Source: Geminicoccaceae bacterium (GTDB taxonomy: Bacteria > Pseudomonadota > Alphaproteobacteria > Geminicoccales > Geminicoccaceae). Taken from it: a DNA stretch of 64,000 nucleotides. The stretch spans positions 1,992,501 to 2,056,500 of the forward strand of contig JACKIM010000001.1 of assembly GCA_020638465.1 (NCBI GenBank), in the 5' to 3' direction. Each line of letters opens with the position of its first letter. The first letter of the stretch is position 1. Of the stretch, positions 50,564-59,070 are shown one piece after another. Made by a program: the position numbers and the translations under genes. Under the pieces are notes generated by a model, which worked only from the letters and a program-made list of their open reading frames with translations, was not told the origin of the DNA and did not search any database.

Positions 50564-51372
50564 AACCCGGTACGCCGCCCGGTGCGGAACCGTCCGGTAT
50601 CGACCGGTTGCTGGAGGTCATGCGCCGGCTGCGCAATCCGGAAGGCGGCTGCCCCTGGGATATCGAGCAGACCTTCGACACCATCGCGCCTTACACCATC
50701 GAGGAAGCCTACGAGGTGGCGGATGCCATCGGGCGTGGCGATTTTGCCGATTTGCGCGAGGAGCTGGGCGATCTGCTCCTGCAGACGGTCTATCACGCAC
50801 AGATGGCCGATGAGGCAGGGCTTTTCAGCTTCGACGATGTGGCCCACGGTATCGCCGACAAGATGGTTGCCCGCCACCCGCATGTCTTCGGCGCCGAACA
50901 GGTCGACAATGCAGCCGCCCAGACCGACCGCTGGGAAGCGCGGAAGGCCCGCGAGCGCAGTGCACGCGCGCATGCCCGGGGCGAAAGACCGAGCCTGCTC
51001 GACAACATCCCCCTGGGCATGCCCGGTCTCACCCGTGCCCTCAAGCTGCAACGCCGTGCCGCGCGCATCGGTTTCGACTGGAAGGAACTTCCCCCCATTC
51101 GTGCGCGCATCGACGAGGAACTGGCCGAACTCGATGCCGCCCGGGGCGATGAACGTGCGGAGGAACTGGGCGATCTGCTGTTCACGGTCGTGAATTACGC
51201 AAGGCGTATCGACGTCGATCCCGAAGCAGCCATGCGCGCCGCCAACGCCAAGTTCGAGCGCCGCTTCCGCCACGTCGAGGCCCATGCCGGAGACGATCCC
51301 GCTGCCGCCGGTCTCGATCGATTAGAAGAATTGTGGCAGGAGGCGAAAAGGCTGGAACGGGAAGGATCATAG
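50560..51372 (+). CDS. mazG: Nucleoside triphosphate pyrophosphohydrolase MazG
   Basis: A 270-residue enzyme with two tandem MazG domains, which hydrolyses NTPs and dNTPs to NMPs plus pyrophosphate. NPEGGCPWDIEQTFDTIAPY is the diagnostic opening; EELGDLLLQTVYHAQMA and EELGDLLFTVVNYAR are the metal-binding EExxD-type helices of the two domains. The TTG start at 50560 overlaps the xseA stop (TTGA). Confidence 0.94.
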   Translation: MKPGTPPGAEPSGIDRLLEVMRRLRNPEGGCPWDIEQTFDTIAPYTIEEAYEVADAIGRGDFADLREELGDLLLQTVYHAQMADEAGLFSFDDVAHGIADKMVARHPHVFGAEQVDNAAAQTDRWEARKARERSARAHARGERPSLLDNIPLGMPGLTRALKLQRRAARIGFDWKELPPIRARIDEELAELDAARGDERAEELGDLLFTVVNYARRIDVDPEAAMRAANAKFERRFRHVEAHAGDDPAAAGLDRLEELWQEAKRLEREGS

Positions 51373-51417
51373 GCCAGCCGCCCGCGACGGCCGATCGTCT
51401 CCAATTTTCGAAAAATT

Positions 51418-51990
51418 TTATCGATCGGGGCGAATCCGGTGCGCGCGTGTGATGGCTCTTGCGGTGGGGAAGGTCTTCACGGGGGGAGGGATGGCGCTCC
51501 GGTATGCATGGCCCGCCGCCCGCAGTGGCCGGGCATCGGCCGGAGCCGCAACCGCAACGCGCATGTAGCGAAGGGCGACAGGTGTTGCGGGAGCGGCCGT
51601 GATGGGGGCGGGTCGCATCCGCTGCCACGCCTCGCGCTGATGGGTGCGATGGGCCAGTTCGGCGTCGGCCGTCCGCGGGCCTTCAACCTCGTCCAGGTAC
51701 ATCATCCGCCAGAAATCGCGGTAATACCCGGCCGCCATGATGGCAAAACGCAACTGCCGGGCGAGGTCGCCGCCCCTGAGCGTGGCGTAGCAGAACGAAC
51801 CCGCCGGTATCCGCAGGAAGCCGGGCAGGGCCGCCTCGCGGACCCCGCCATGCGCCCTGCGCCGCGACACCAGCAGCCAGCCCAGCAGCAGGAGCCGCCC
51901 CAGGCACAGCAACAGGATCTCCCGCCCCGCCGACAGCGGCGGGCGCACGGGATTTCCGGCAGGAACGGGGCTCGGGGCACATCGTGTCAT
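51418..51990 (-). CDS. Hypothetical protein, possible membrane anchor
   Basis: A 190-residue frame. Residues 24-42 are hydrophobic (EILLLCLGRLLLLGWLLVSR), then a plausibly coding middle (FAIMAAGYYRDFWRMMYLDE) and an Ala/Pro/Arg-rich end with low-complexity composition. No family match; the C-terminal third may not be real. The start at 51990 lacks a clear ribosome site. Confidence 0.4.
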   Translation of the reverse strand: MTRCAPSPVPAGNPVRPPLSAGREILLLCLGRLLLLGWLLVSRRRAHGGVREAALPGFLRIPAGSFCYATLRGGDLARQLRFAIMAAGYYRDFWRMMYLDEVEGPRTADAELAHRTHQREAWQRMRPAPITAAPATPVALRYMRVAVAAPADARPLRAAGHAYRSAIPPPVKTFPTARAITRAHRIRPDR

Positions 51991-52105
51991 GCTCCCGTAC
52001 CTGCCATGAACCCTATCGAAAAGTCAAGGAAATAATTCCTTTCACCGTCATTTGAACAAGAAGCCAGCCCCTGACACCATTCCCCTATCGCCTCTTGACG
52101 ACGCC

Positions 52106-52522
52106 TTACGCGTCGATGACGAGGTAATCGTCCTCGACGAGTACCTCGAACGTCTCGGCGATGTAGGGGCCTTCGAGGATGGTTGCGCCGTGCTCGCTGG
52201 AGGCAGGGTAGCTCTTCACCCATGTGCGCCGCGGGTCGCAGTAGGACTTGCCCGTTCTCAAATCGAACTCCCAGCCGTGCCAGGGGCAGCGGACGATTTC
52301 GCCCTTGCGCGTGTACTCCAGCTCGCCGGGACGCTCGGACCGGACAAGCCCGACCTGCTTGCCATCGCAGAGGCTCGCGCCCTGGTGCGGACAGCGGTCG
52401 AGAACGGCCAGGTATTCGCCGGCGACATTGAAGATGACGACATCCTGGCCACGGACCCGGACCTTCAGCCGTCCGCCTTCGGGAATTTCATCGGTCCGGG
52501 CCACGACATGACGCTCGCTCAA
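52106..52522 (-). CDS. Rieske [2Fe-2S] ferredoxin-like protein
   Basis: A 138-residue protein with the Rieske cluster motifs CPHQG (DRCPHQGASL) and CPWHGWEFDL. It could be the ferredoxin of a non-haem oxygenase or a small regulatory electron carrier. The TTG start at 52520-52522 overlaps the amidohydrolase stop as TTGA and gives MSERHVVARTDEIPEGGRLK, the normal family opening. It is the last gene of the amidohydrolase-transport operon. Confidence 0.87.
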   Translation of the reverse strand: MSERHVVARTDEIPEGGRLKVRVRGQDVVIFNVAGEYLAVLDRCPHQGASLCDGKQVGLVRSERPGELEYTRKGEIVRCPWHGWEFDLRTGKSYCDPRRTWVKSYPASSEHGATILEGPYIAETFEVLVEDDYLVIDA

Positions 52523-53649
52523 AGACGATACACCTTTCTGGCGTTGCCGGAGCAGATGGCCAACCGGCTTGCGTGATCGAGCTTGCGCGGCAAGGCGAAA
52601 CTCGGGTCGTCGAAATCCCAGTGCGGATAGTCGGTCGCGATCAGCAGACGATCGAGGCCGATCCATTTCATCGTGTCGATGAGCTGCTGCGAACGCTCCG
52701 GCTCCTCCATCGGCTGCGTCGAGATCCACAGATTGCGCCTGAGGGTTTCCGACGGTGGACGGGTGACGTGGGGAACTTCCTCGCGATGTCTCAGCCAGTG
52801 CTTGTCCAGCCGCCACATGAGCGACGCGAGCCAGCCGAACCCGCCCTCGATCATGATCATGCGCAGGCCCGGGAAACGCTCGAACACGCCATTCATGGCA
52901 AGACTTGCCACACCGGCCTGACAGGCAGCGGCGTGTCCGGTCATCTCCTCGATGTAGTAGCTGGGCCAGCCCGCACCCGTGACGGCATGTCCGCTATAGC
53001 CGAAGACATGCACGCCGATCGGCAGCCCGACTTCCTGGGCCTTGGCGAAAATGGGCCAGTAGCGCTTTGCACCGAGCGGCTCGAAGGTGCGCGCGAGCAT
53101 CAGGATCTGGGCAAAGTCGCGATCATCGGCGCATCGCTCGATCTCGGCCACGGCCGCTTCCGCGTCTTCGTATGGTATGACGATGGAGGCCTTGAGCCGC
53201 TTCTCCGGCCTCGTCCATGTCTCCCGCTGCCAGTCATTGACGGCCCGGCTGATGGCAGCACCGAAGTCGGTGTTGCGGTCGGCCTGCCCGGTGGGAAACA
53301 ACGGCGCCAGGATACCGGCCTCGATATTGTAGGCGTCGAGATAGTGCTCGCGCATGAATGCGAGGTCGCTGCCCGGCTGTGCTCCCTCGGGCGTCCATGC
53401 ATCGCGGCGGGCGGCCCTCGGCGCGGCCTTGGGATAGGGATCCCCCTCGGCGAACGGATGACGTGGCCGGGCCCCGTAGCTTTGCAGGTAGCGCCACCAG
53501 CGATCGGCGAGGAAAGGCTTGATCTCGCTGATCGACTTGACGGTCGGGTGGACGTCGCTGTCGATGATGGCAGGTCGCTTCCCGCGCGCCGTTTCCGGCA
53601 AGGGAGCCACGGCAGGTGCGGACGGCGTGGCGATATCTTCAAGCATCAT
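52519..53649 (-). CDS. Metal-dependent amidohydrolase (ACMSD-like, PF04909 type)
   Basis: A 376-residue TIM-barrel hydrolase or decarboxylase. IIDSDVHPTV at the first strand holds a His (the usual HxH is DxH here), GVHVFGYSGHAV another His, and LIATDYPHWDFDDPS the metal-binding Asp. GGFGWLASLMWRLDKHW is typical of the subfamily. Start Met 53649 follows GGGAGGACC. It is a diverged paralogue of the next gene upstream, and the two probably act on related substrates. Confidence 0.82.
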   Translation of the reverse strand: MMLEDIATPSAPAVAPLPETARGKRPAIIDSDVHPTVKSISEIKPFLADRWWRYLQSYGARPRHPFAEGDPYPKAAPRAARRDAWTPEGAQPGSDLAFMREHYLDAYNIEAGILAPLFPTGQADRNTDFGAAISRAVNDWQRETWTRPEKRLKASIVIPYEDAEAAVAEIERCADDRDFAQILMLARTFEPLGAKRYWPIFAKAQEVGLPIGVHVFGYSGHAVTGAGWPSYYIEEMTGHAAACQAGVASLAMNGVFERFPGLRMIMIEGGFGWLASLMWRLDKHWLRHREEVPHVTRPPSETLRRNLWISTQPMEEPERSQQLIDTMKWIGLDRLLIATDYPHWDFDDPSFALPRKLDHASRLAICSGNARKVYRL

Positions 53650-54749
53650 CAAGGTCCTCCCAGACGGGGATAGGTCTCCATCGGATTGTCGCAAAGGAGC
53701 CGGCTGGACACGGGCTCGGGAAGTCCCGGCGGCAGGGCGTCGTCACCATCGAACTGCCAGTGCGGATAGTCCGAAGAGAACAGCAGCATCTCATTCGAGC
53801 CGAGATGGTCCATCAATCTTTGGACAATATCACTGTCATCGGGACAATCAAAGGGTTGCGTGGTAAGCCGGACATGCCGGCGCAGGATGTCGAACGGCGT
53901 CTGGTCGACCCAGGGCACTTCCATGCGAAGGCCGCGCCAGAACTTCGAATAGCGCCAGGCAAACGCCGGCAGCCAGCTGACGCCGGATTCGATCAGGACG
54001 ATCCTGAGCTCCGGAAACTCGACGAACACGCCGTGACTCATCAGGCTGGCGAGCTGTGCCTGCATGCCCTGGGTCTGGTCGACATAATCCTCGACATGAT
54101 AGGTCGGCCAGCCGACGGCGGTGATCGCCTGGCGGTAGGCGCTGCCGAGATGCAGGCCGACGGGCATGTCGTGGCGGCAGGCGGTGTCGTAGATCGGCCA
54201 GTAATGGCGGCGGCCGAAGGGCAGGTCATGCATGGCCGGCATCAGGACCTGGACGAAGCGCCGGTCCGGGGCAAGCCGCTCGATCTCGTCGACGGCCCGT
54301 TGCGGGTTTTGCAGGGGCACGACGATCGACGCCCGGAGACGGCTGTCGCGATCCAGCCATTCGGCAGCGATCCAGTCGTTCACGGCCGCGCACAGGGCCG
54401 CGGCAAGACCCTCGTCATGAACCTGCTGCACGCCGTAGAGGCAGTTGAGGATGGCGTGCGAAAGACCGAAGTGATCGAGCAGGTCGCGTTGCACCGCCTC
54501 GACACTGTCCGCGCCGTGGGCGGGACCGCTGCGCCAGTCCTCGCGGATGCTGGCCGGCACACCCGGCGGGTAGGCGTGGCTGCGGAAGCCCTCGATGCCA
54601 CGCACCTCGACCATGTCCCGCCAGTAATCGTCAAGATAAGGCAGGAGCACCGACAGGGACGGAACCTGCGGGTGCACGTCGCAATCGATGGCGCCGCGGT
54701 ATCGCTCCGTGGAGCTGGTGTTCGTCATCTTCCCCGGATCCCGTTGCAT
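53649..54749 (-). CDS. Metal-dependent amidohydrolase, paralogue
   Basis: A 366-residue protein of the same family: AIDCDVHPQVPS, GLHLGSAYRQAITAVGWPTY, VLIESGVSWLPAFAWRYSK and LFSSDYPHWQFDGDDALP. The shared DCDVHP/DSDVHP start and SDYPHW/TDYPHW block show that the pair arose by duplication. Starts at 54749 and 54728 are both possible; I use the first because GGGA precedes it at a suitable distance. It lies 20 bases after a permease gene in the same operon. Confidence 0.82.
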   Translation of the reverse strand: MQRDPGKMTNTSSTERYRGAIDCDVHPQVPSLSVLLPYLDDYWRDMVEVRGIEGFRSHAYPPGVPASIREDWRSGPAHGADSVEAVQRDLLDHFGLSHAILNCLYGVQQVHDEGLAAALCAAVNDWIAAEWLDRDSRLRASIVVPLQNPQRAVDEIERLAPDRRFVQVLMPAMHDLPFGRRHYWPIYDTACRHDMPVGLHLGSAYRQAITAVGWPTYHVEDYVDQTQGMQAQLASLMSHGVFVEFPELRIVLIESGVSWLPAFAWRYSKFWRGLRMEVPWVDQTPFDILRRHVRLTTQPFDCPDDSDIVQRLMDHLGSNEMLLFSSDYPHWQFDGDDALPPGLPEPVSSRLLCDNPMETYPRLGGP

Positions 54750-54768
54750 GGGGTTTCCCGCTGCCGGA

Positions 54769-55593
54769 TCATCCCTTGACCGCCCCAAAGGCGAGGCCGC
54801 GGACGAGATGTTTCTGCAGGAACATCATGAAGGCGACGATGGGCAGCATGATACCGATGGCGGCCGCTGCCGACAGCGACCAGTAATTGATGTCCTCGCC
54901 GCCATATTCGGCGATCGCGACCGGCAATGTCTTGGTGCCGGGGCCGGTCAGCACGAGGGCGAAGAGGAATTCGTTGTAGGCGAGCAGCAGGCTGAAAAGC
55001 GCGGTCACCCAGAGCCCCGGCTTGACGACGGGAAGGGCGACGAGATGGAATGTCTGCCAGAGATTGCAGCCGTCGATGCAGGCGGCCTCGTCAAGCTCGA
55101 CCGGTACATCGAGAAAGAAGCTGCGCATCAGCCAGATCGTGAACGGCTGGTTGATGGCCACCAGTGCCAGCACCATGATGGTGTAGGTATCGATCAGGTT
55201 GACGAAGGTCGCGAGCACGAAGAAGGGGATCGCGAGGAGGATGTGCGGGAACATGCGGATCGCCAGCAGGCCGAACAGCAGACCGCTCGTTCCGATCCCG
55301 CGCATGCGCGAGAGTCCGTAGGCGGCCATCGTGCCGATGGGCACGGAGATGCAGACGGTCGCGACCGCGATGATCACGCTGTTGACGAGAAAGCCGGTGA
55401 AGTCCTTCTCCACCCAGACCTGCCGGTGGAACTCGAAGGTTGGCGTGAAGACGAACCTGGGAGGCACGGCGAAGGCGTCGACCGGAAGCTTGATCGAGGT
55501 CAGGAACGCCCAGAAGATCGGCATCAGGTTGATGGCGGTGAAGGCACAGAGGCTGACGAAGAGGATGAGCTGGACATGCGGTTTGCGCTTCAT
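54769..55593 (-). CDS. ABC transporter permease, MalG/UgpE type
   Basis: A 274-residue inner-membrane permease with six helices. The EAA loop that contacts the ATPase is EAACIDGCNLWQTFHLVALP. The N-terminus is MKRKPHVQLILFVSLCAFTA. Such proteins pair with a MalF-type permease to import sugars or related compounds. It overlaps the upstream permease gene by four bases. Confidence 0.9.
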   Translation of the reverse strand: MKRKPHVQLILFVSLCAFTAINLMPIFWAFLTSIKLPVDAFAVPPRFVFTPTFEFHRQVWVEKDFTGFLVNSVIIAVATVCISVPIGTMAAYGLSRMRGIGTSGLLFGLLAIRMFPHILLAIPFFVLATFVNLIDTYTIMVLALVAINQPFTIWLMRSFFLDVPVELDEAACIDGCNLWQTFHLVALPVVKPGLWVTALFSLLLAYNEFLFALVLTGPGTKTLPVAIAEYGGEDINYWSLSAAAAIGIMLPIVAFMMFLQKHLVRGLAFGAVKG

Positions 55594-56474
55594 CGGAACT
55601 CGCCTCGCTCGCGTCGGTAGATGACCGCGGTCATGCCGGCGACCAGGGCCGCCACGATCAAGAGCGTGAGAACGCCGAGTGCCGAGGCCTTGCCCACCTC
55701 GAGCAGGCGGAAGGCGAGGGCGTAGGTGTAGAGCGTGATCGTCTCTGTCGCGGTTCCGGGGCCGCCGGCGGTGAGCACGTAGATGCTGTCGAAGAAGCGG
55801 AACGCATCCATCGTGCGGATCGCGAGGACGAACAGGATCAGCGGCCGCAGCGCCGGCAGCATGATGCGGGTGAGAATCGTCCAGTTGCCCGCACCGTCCA
55901 TCTGTGCGGATTCGATCTGGCTCGTGTCGACCGTGTTCAGCCCGGCATAAAGCACGAGGATCATGAAGGGCGTGAACTGCCAGGCATCGGCGAGCACGAC
56001 CGTGAAGCGTGCCCAGATGGGATCGCCCAGCCAGTCGGGCGGAAAGAAGCCGAGGCTCATGATGATCCCGTCAAGCAGTCCCCAGCGGCCCATGAAGATC
56101 CAGCGCAGGAAGAGAGCGGCCACTACGGGCGTGATGATGTGCGGCAGGAAAATCAGGAGGTTGAGTGCACGCACGCCATAGGTGAGCTTGTAGAGTCCGA
56201 AGGCGATGGCAAGCCCGAGCGAGAATTCGAGCGAGACCGCCGAGCCGACGATGATGAAGGTCTTGTAGAGCGACGACCAGAAACGCTCGTCAGCCAGAAG
56301 CGCGGCGTAATTGCCCAGGCCGACGAAGGTGCGTTCTCCGGCGCCGAGGTAATAGTTGAACAGGCTCAGATAGACTGCATATCCGAAGGGGTAGAACAGG
56401 ACGACGGCAAGGACGATACCGCTCGGCACAAGGAACAGCCACAAGCCACGCTGGCCATGCATGTCAAAAGTCAC
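55590..56474 (-). CDS. ABC transporter permease, MalF/UgpA type
   Basis: A 294-residue permease with six helices. The EAA-type loop reads ESAQMDGAGNWTILTRIMLP. LFLVPSGIVLAVVLFYPFGY is the first membrane segment. It works with the MalG-type permease and the binding protein of this operon. No ATPase gene is in the cluster. Confidence 0.9.
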   Translation of the reverse strand: MTFDMHGQRGLWLFLVPSGIVLAVVLFYPFGYAVYLSLFNYYLGAGERTFVGLGNYAALLADERFWSSLYKTFIIVGSAVSLEFSLGLAIAFGLYKLTYGVRALNLLIFLPHIITPVVAALFLRWIFMGRWGLLDGIIMSLGFFPPDWLGDPIWARFTVVLADAWQFTPFMILVLYAGLNTVDTSQIESAQMDGAGNWTILTRIMLPALRPLILFVLAIRTMDAFRFFDSIYVLTAGGPGTATETITLYTYALAFRLLEVGKASALGVLTLLIVAALVAGMTAVIYRRERGEFR

Positions 56475-56548
56475 TCCGTGACCGAAAAGCCCATCAATGG
56501 GGTCAGACCTCCCGGTGGGTCGGCTTCAAGAAATTCGAGGCGATTCGG

Positions 56549-57802
56549 TTACTGCTTGTAGTAGCCACGGCTCGTGAGCAGCTGCGTCGTTTCCTCGGCC
56601 GCGGCGTCGAGTGCTTCCTGCATGTCCATTTCGCCCGTCACCCCCTGCAGTACGCGCCGGGTGATGAACTCGCCGACCTCGTAGAATTCCGGCAGCCGCG
56701 GAAATGCTTCGCCGATCTCAAGCGAGGCGAGTGATGCCGGATAATGGCGGTTGATCTTCTGCAACTCGGGATCGTTGAGGACCGAACGCCTCGGCGGCAG
56801 GATCATCGAGGCCGCCTCGCGCATATTGGCCTCGTCGGATGAGGTGGCGATGATGCGGAAGAGCGTATCCGGATCCTGGCTGGAAAATGCGGAGATTGCA
56901 TAACCATCGGCGGCGATCCGCTGGTGACCGTCGGGTGGAGCCACCCAGTCGATCTTGCCGACGACATTCGACTTGGTTGGATCATCCATGGCTGCCGCAC
57001 GCGATGCCCACTGCATACCCATGTATGCAGTATCCTGTTGCAGGGCAATCGTACATTCGTCATTTGCGGCTGAGGTGAAACCGCGCTGCGCGTTGGCCGT
57101 GATTTCCTTCAGTCTGGTGAAGGCAGCGACACCGGCCTCGTTGTTGAACACCGGACGCATGTCGCCATCGAACCACTGTCCGCCGAGGCCGTTGAGATAC
57201 CAGTGCATTTCATTGAGAGCCGCATCGACCGGCTTGAGGCAGCTGATCGTGCCCGCGCGCAAGGGCGAGTTCAGTTCTGCGGCGAGCGCGCCATATTCCT
57301 CGAAACTGGTTGGCGGTTCCTTGCCAGCCTCATCCAGCAGGTCCTTCCGATAGAAGAAGAGCTGCGTGTTGATCGTGTGCGGAAGAACGTAGAGCTTTCC
57401 GTCATAGCGGAACGTATCGAGTGCACTGTCGGCAAAATCGCCGAGATTGAACTCTTCCTTGTATTTTTCGAACAGGTCGTCCAGCGGTCTCAACCAGCCA
57501 TTCTTGGCAAAACTCAGGAACGTGCTGTCATTGAGATAGAGGATATCGACCGTATCCGCCTTGGAAGACAGGGCGATGGTCGCAAGCTCCATGGCCTTGT
57601 CGTGCGGCATGAGCTGGGTATTGACCTCGACTCCCTCAATGGCTTCCTTCATGCGTTCCGCATAGAATTCGAGCGCGGGATAACGGTGGCTGATCATCTG
57701 CACTGCATCTGCCGCATCGGCCCGGTCCACGCCCCCCGACATCAAGGTCAGTACGGCAACCAGACCCGCAGATCCACGGGCCAGCCCATCTACGAACGTC
57801 AT
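56549..57802 (-). CDS. ABC transporter extracellular solute-binding protein, family 1
   Basis: A 417-residue periplasmic protein. The signal peptide runs to about residue 32 (GSAGLVAVLTLMSGG..ADA). FYAERMKEAIEGVEVN, DILYLNDSTFLSFAKNGWLR and PHTINTQLFFYRKDLLDEAG follow the MalE/UgpB pattern. The start at 57802 has GGAGGG six bases upstream; the reading from 57850 adds residues not typical of a signal peptide. It is the first gene of the leftward operon. Confidence 0.9.
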   Translation of the reverse strand: MTFVDGLARGSAGLVAVLTLMSGGVDRADAADAVQMISHRYPALEFYAERMKEAIEGVEVNTQLMPHDKAMELATIALSSKADTVDILYLNDSTFLSFAKNGWLRPLDDLFEKYKEEFNLGDFADSALDTFRYDGKLYVLPHTINTQLFFYRKDLLDEAGKEPPTSFEEYGALAAELNSPLRAGTISCLKPVDAALNEMHWYLNGLGGQWFDGDMRPVFNNEAGVAAFTRLKEITANAQRGFTSAANDECTIALQQDTAYMGMQWASRAAAMDDPTKSNVVGKIDWVAPPDGHQRIAADGYAISAFSSQDPDTLFRIIATSSDEANMREAASMILPPRRSVLNDPELQKINRHYPASLASLEIGEAFPRLPEFYEVGEFITRRVLQGVTGEMDMQEALDAAAEETTQLLTSRGYYKQ

Positions 57803-57957
57803 CGCAACCCTCCCCAAGTCGATTATGTTCGTCTGCTGGGAACTCATCATGCCGGAGACCGGGCTTTCTGGGAAGCCCCGCCTTCAACATTCAGTTGATA
57901 CCGGGCCCGAACAGTCTCGTTATTAACCTTACGGACGTCGCAGCCGATGATCCCTCG

Positions 57958-58746
57958 TCAGGCTTCGGTTGGCGACCTGTAGCCGAGGCGCCTTGAGATC
58001 GCGTCGGCATGACTGACCACATAGGGTGCGAAATTGTGCAGGGCCTCCTCCGTCAGCCTTTTCTTCGAGCCGCTCGCCGAAACGGCCGCAAAGACCCTGC
58101 CCGAACTGTTGCGGATCGGTGCGGCAACACAGTGCACATTGGCCTTGTGCTCTTCAAGGTCGAGGGCATAGCCGCGTGCGCGGATATGGTCGAGTTCTCC
58201 GTGGAGCCGTACGGGATCGGTGATGGTGGTGCGTGTGAACGGCATGAGGCCGGCGGCGATGACGCGGTCGATGTCGCCCTTCGACTGGAACGCGAGCGCG
58301 GCCTTGCCGACACCGGTGCAGTAGCAGGGCGAGATTTCCATGATGATGGTGGCGTTCTGGGGGCCGGTCGGCCCGCCGGTCGATCGCTCGACGAAGACCA
58401 TGCGCTCGCCGTCGAAGACGCAGAGATGAACGCCTTCCCCGGTCAGCGCGCTCAGGGCCTCGACGAACGGATGAGCGACCCGCTGGAGATCCATGTTGTT
58501 GAGGACCGTTGCGCCGAGCTGGAAGAGCCGCAGCCCCAGACGGTACTCGTCACGTGTGTGATCCTGTTCGAGAAAGCCCACTTCCTTGAGTGCCAGAATG
58601 GCTCGGTGTGCTGTCGACCGCGGCAGCCCGGCACGTTCGGCGATTTTCGACACGGTGAGAGATCGATCCGTGGTGGAAAAGCAGTCAAGTACACTGACGA
58701 GCTTGCCGAGAGATTTGATGTTCTTCGTTTCAACCATCGCAGCCAT
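57958..58746 (-). CDS. IclR-family transcriptional regulator
   Basis: A 262-residue regulator. The winged helix (LTVSKIAERAGLPRSTAHRA, ILALKEVGFLEQ) occupies residues 30-80, and the IclR effector domain follows (YRLGLRLFQLGATVL, GVGKAALAF, IRNSSGRVFAAVSASG). It is divergent from the DHDPS-family gene and upstream of the ABC operon in the same direction, so it probably controls both sides, responding to the substrate or a breakdown product. Confidence 0.9.
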   Translation of the reverse strand: MAAMVETKNIKSLGKLVSVLDCFSTTDRSLTVSKIAERAGLPRSTAHRAILALKEVGFLEQDHTRDEYRLGLRLFQLGATVLNNMDLQRVAHPFVEALSALTGEGVHLCVFDGERMVFVERSTGGPTGPQNATIIMEISPCYCTGVGKAALAFQSKGDIDRVIAAGLMPFTRTTITDPVRLHGELDHIRARGYALDLEEHKANVHCVAAPIRNSSGRVFAAVSASGSKKRLTEEALHNFAPYVVSHADAISRRLGYRSPTEA

Positions 58747-58787
58747 TTCCAAGAAAGGGCACACATTGACAGGTGGTGTGCTTTTTT

Positions 58788-59051
58788 ATCCCGCAATGTG
58801 GATACATCTGACTGCATTATGGAACAAGGGCGGATTTGGCAGCATGCCCATAATGCGGGATACGCGGTCATGCGGGTTTTTCATTTTTAATATTTTTTTG
58901 AACTAACTAATTGATTATCATTTATATAATTTGAATTAACCATTTTGCTCGTTGCATGCTATCGTTTCGTATTTCGGGATTTTCTGAAGAATTTTCACGT
59001 TTGGCAGTTGACCGAAATCGCGTCGAATTGGTATTGTCCATCCCGCAATAT
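58788..59051. promoter_or_regulatory. Divergent promoter region with three IclR-type boxes
   Basis: ATCCCGCAATGT at 58788-58799, its inverse ATAATGCGGGAT at 58850-58861, and ATCCCGCAATAT at 59040-59051 (20 bases before the lyase ATG). The 306-base gap between the divergent starts is strikingly AT-rich in its middle (58885-58950) compared with the surroundings and must hold both promoters. No gene is present. Confidence 0.6.
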
Positions 59052-59070
59052 GAATTTGGGGAGGCTAGGC

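Noticed and set aside
56480..56548. Hairpin GACC...GGGTC between the permease and binding-protein genes
   Set aside because: The stem is only four to five pairs with no T tail; too weak to call.
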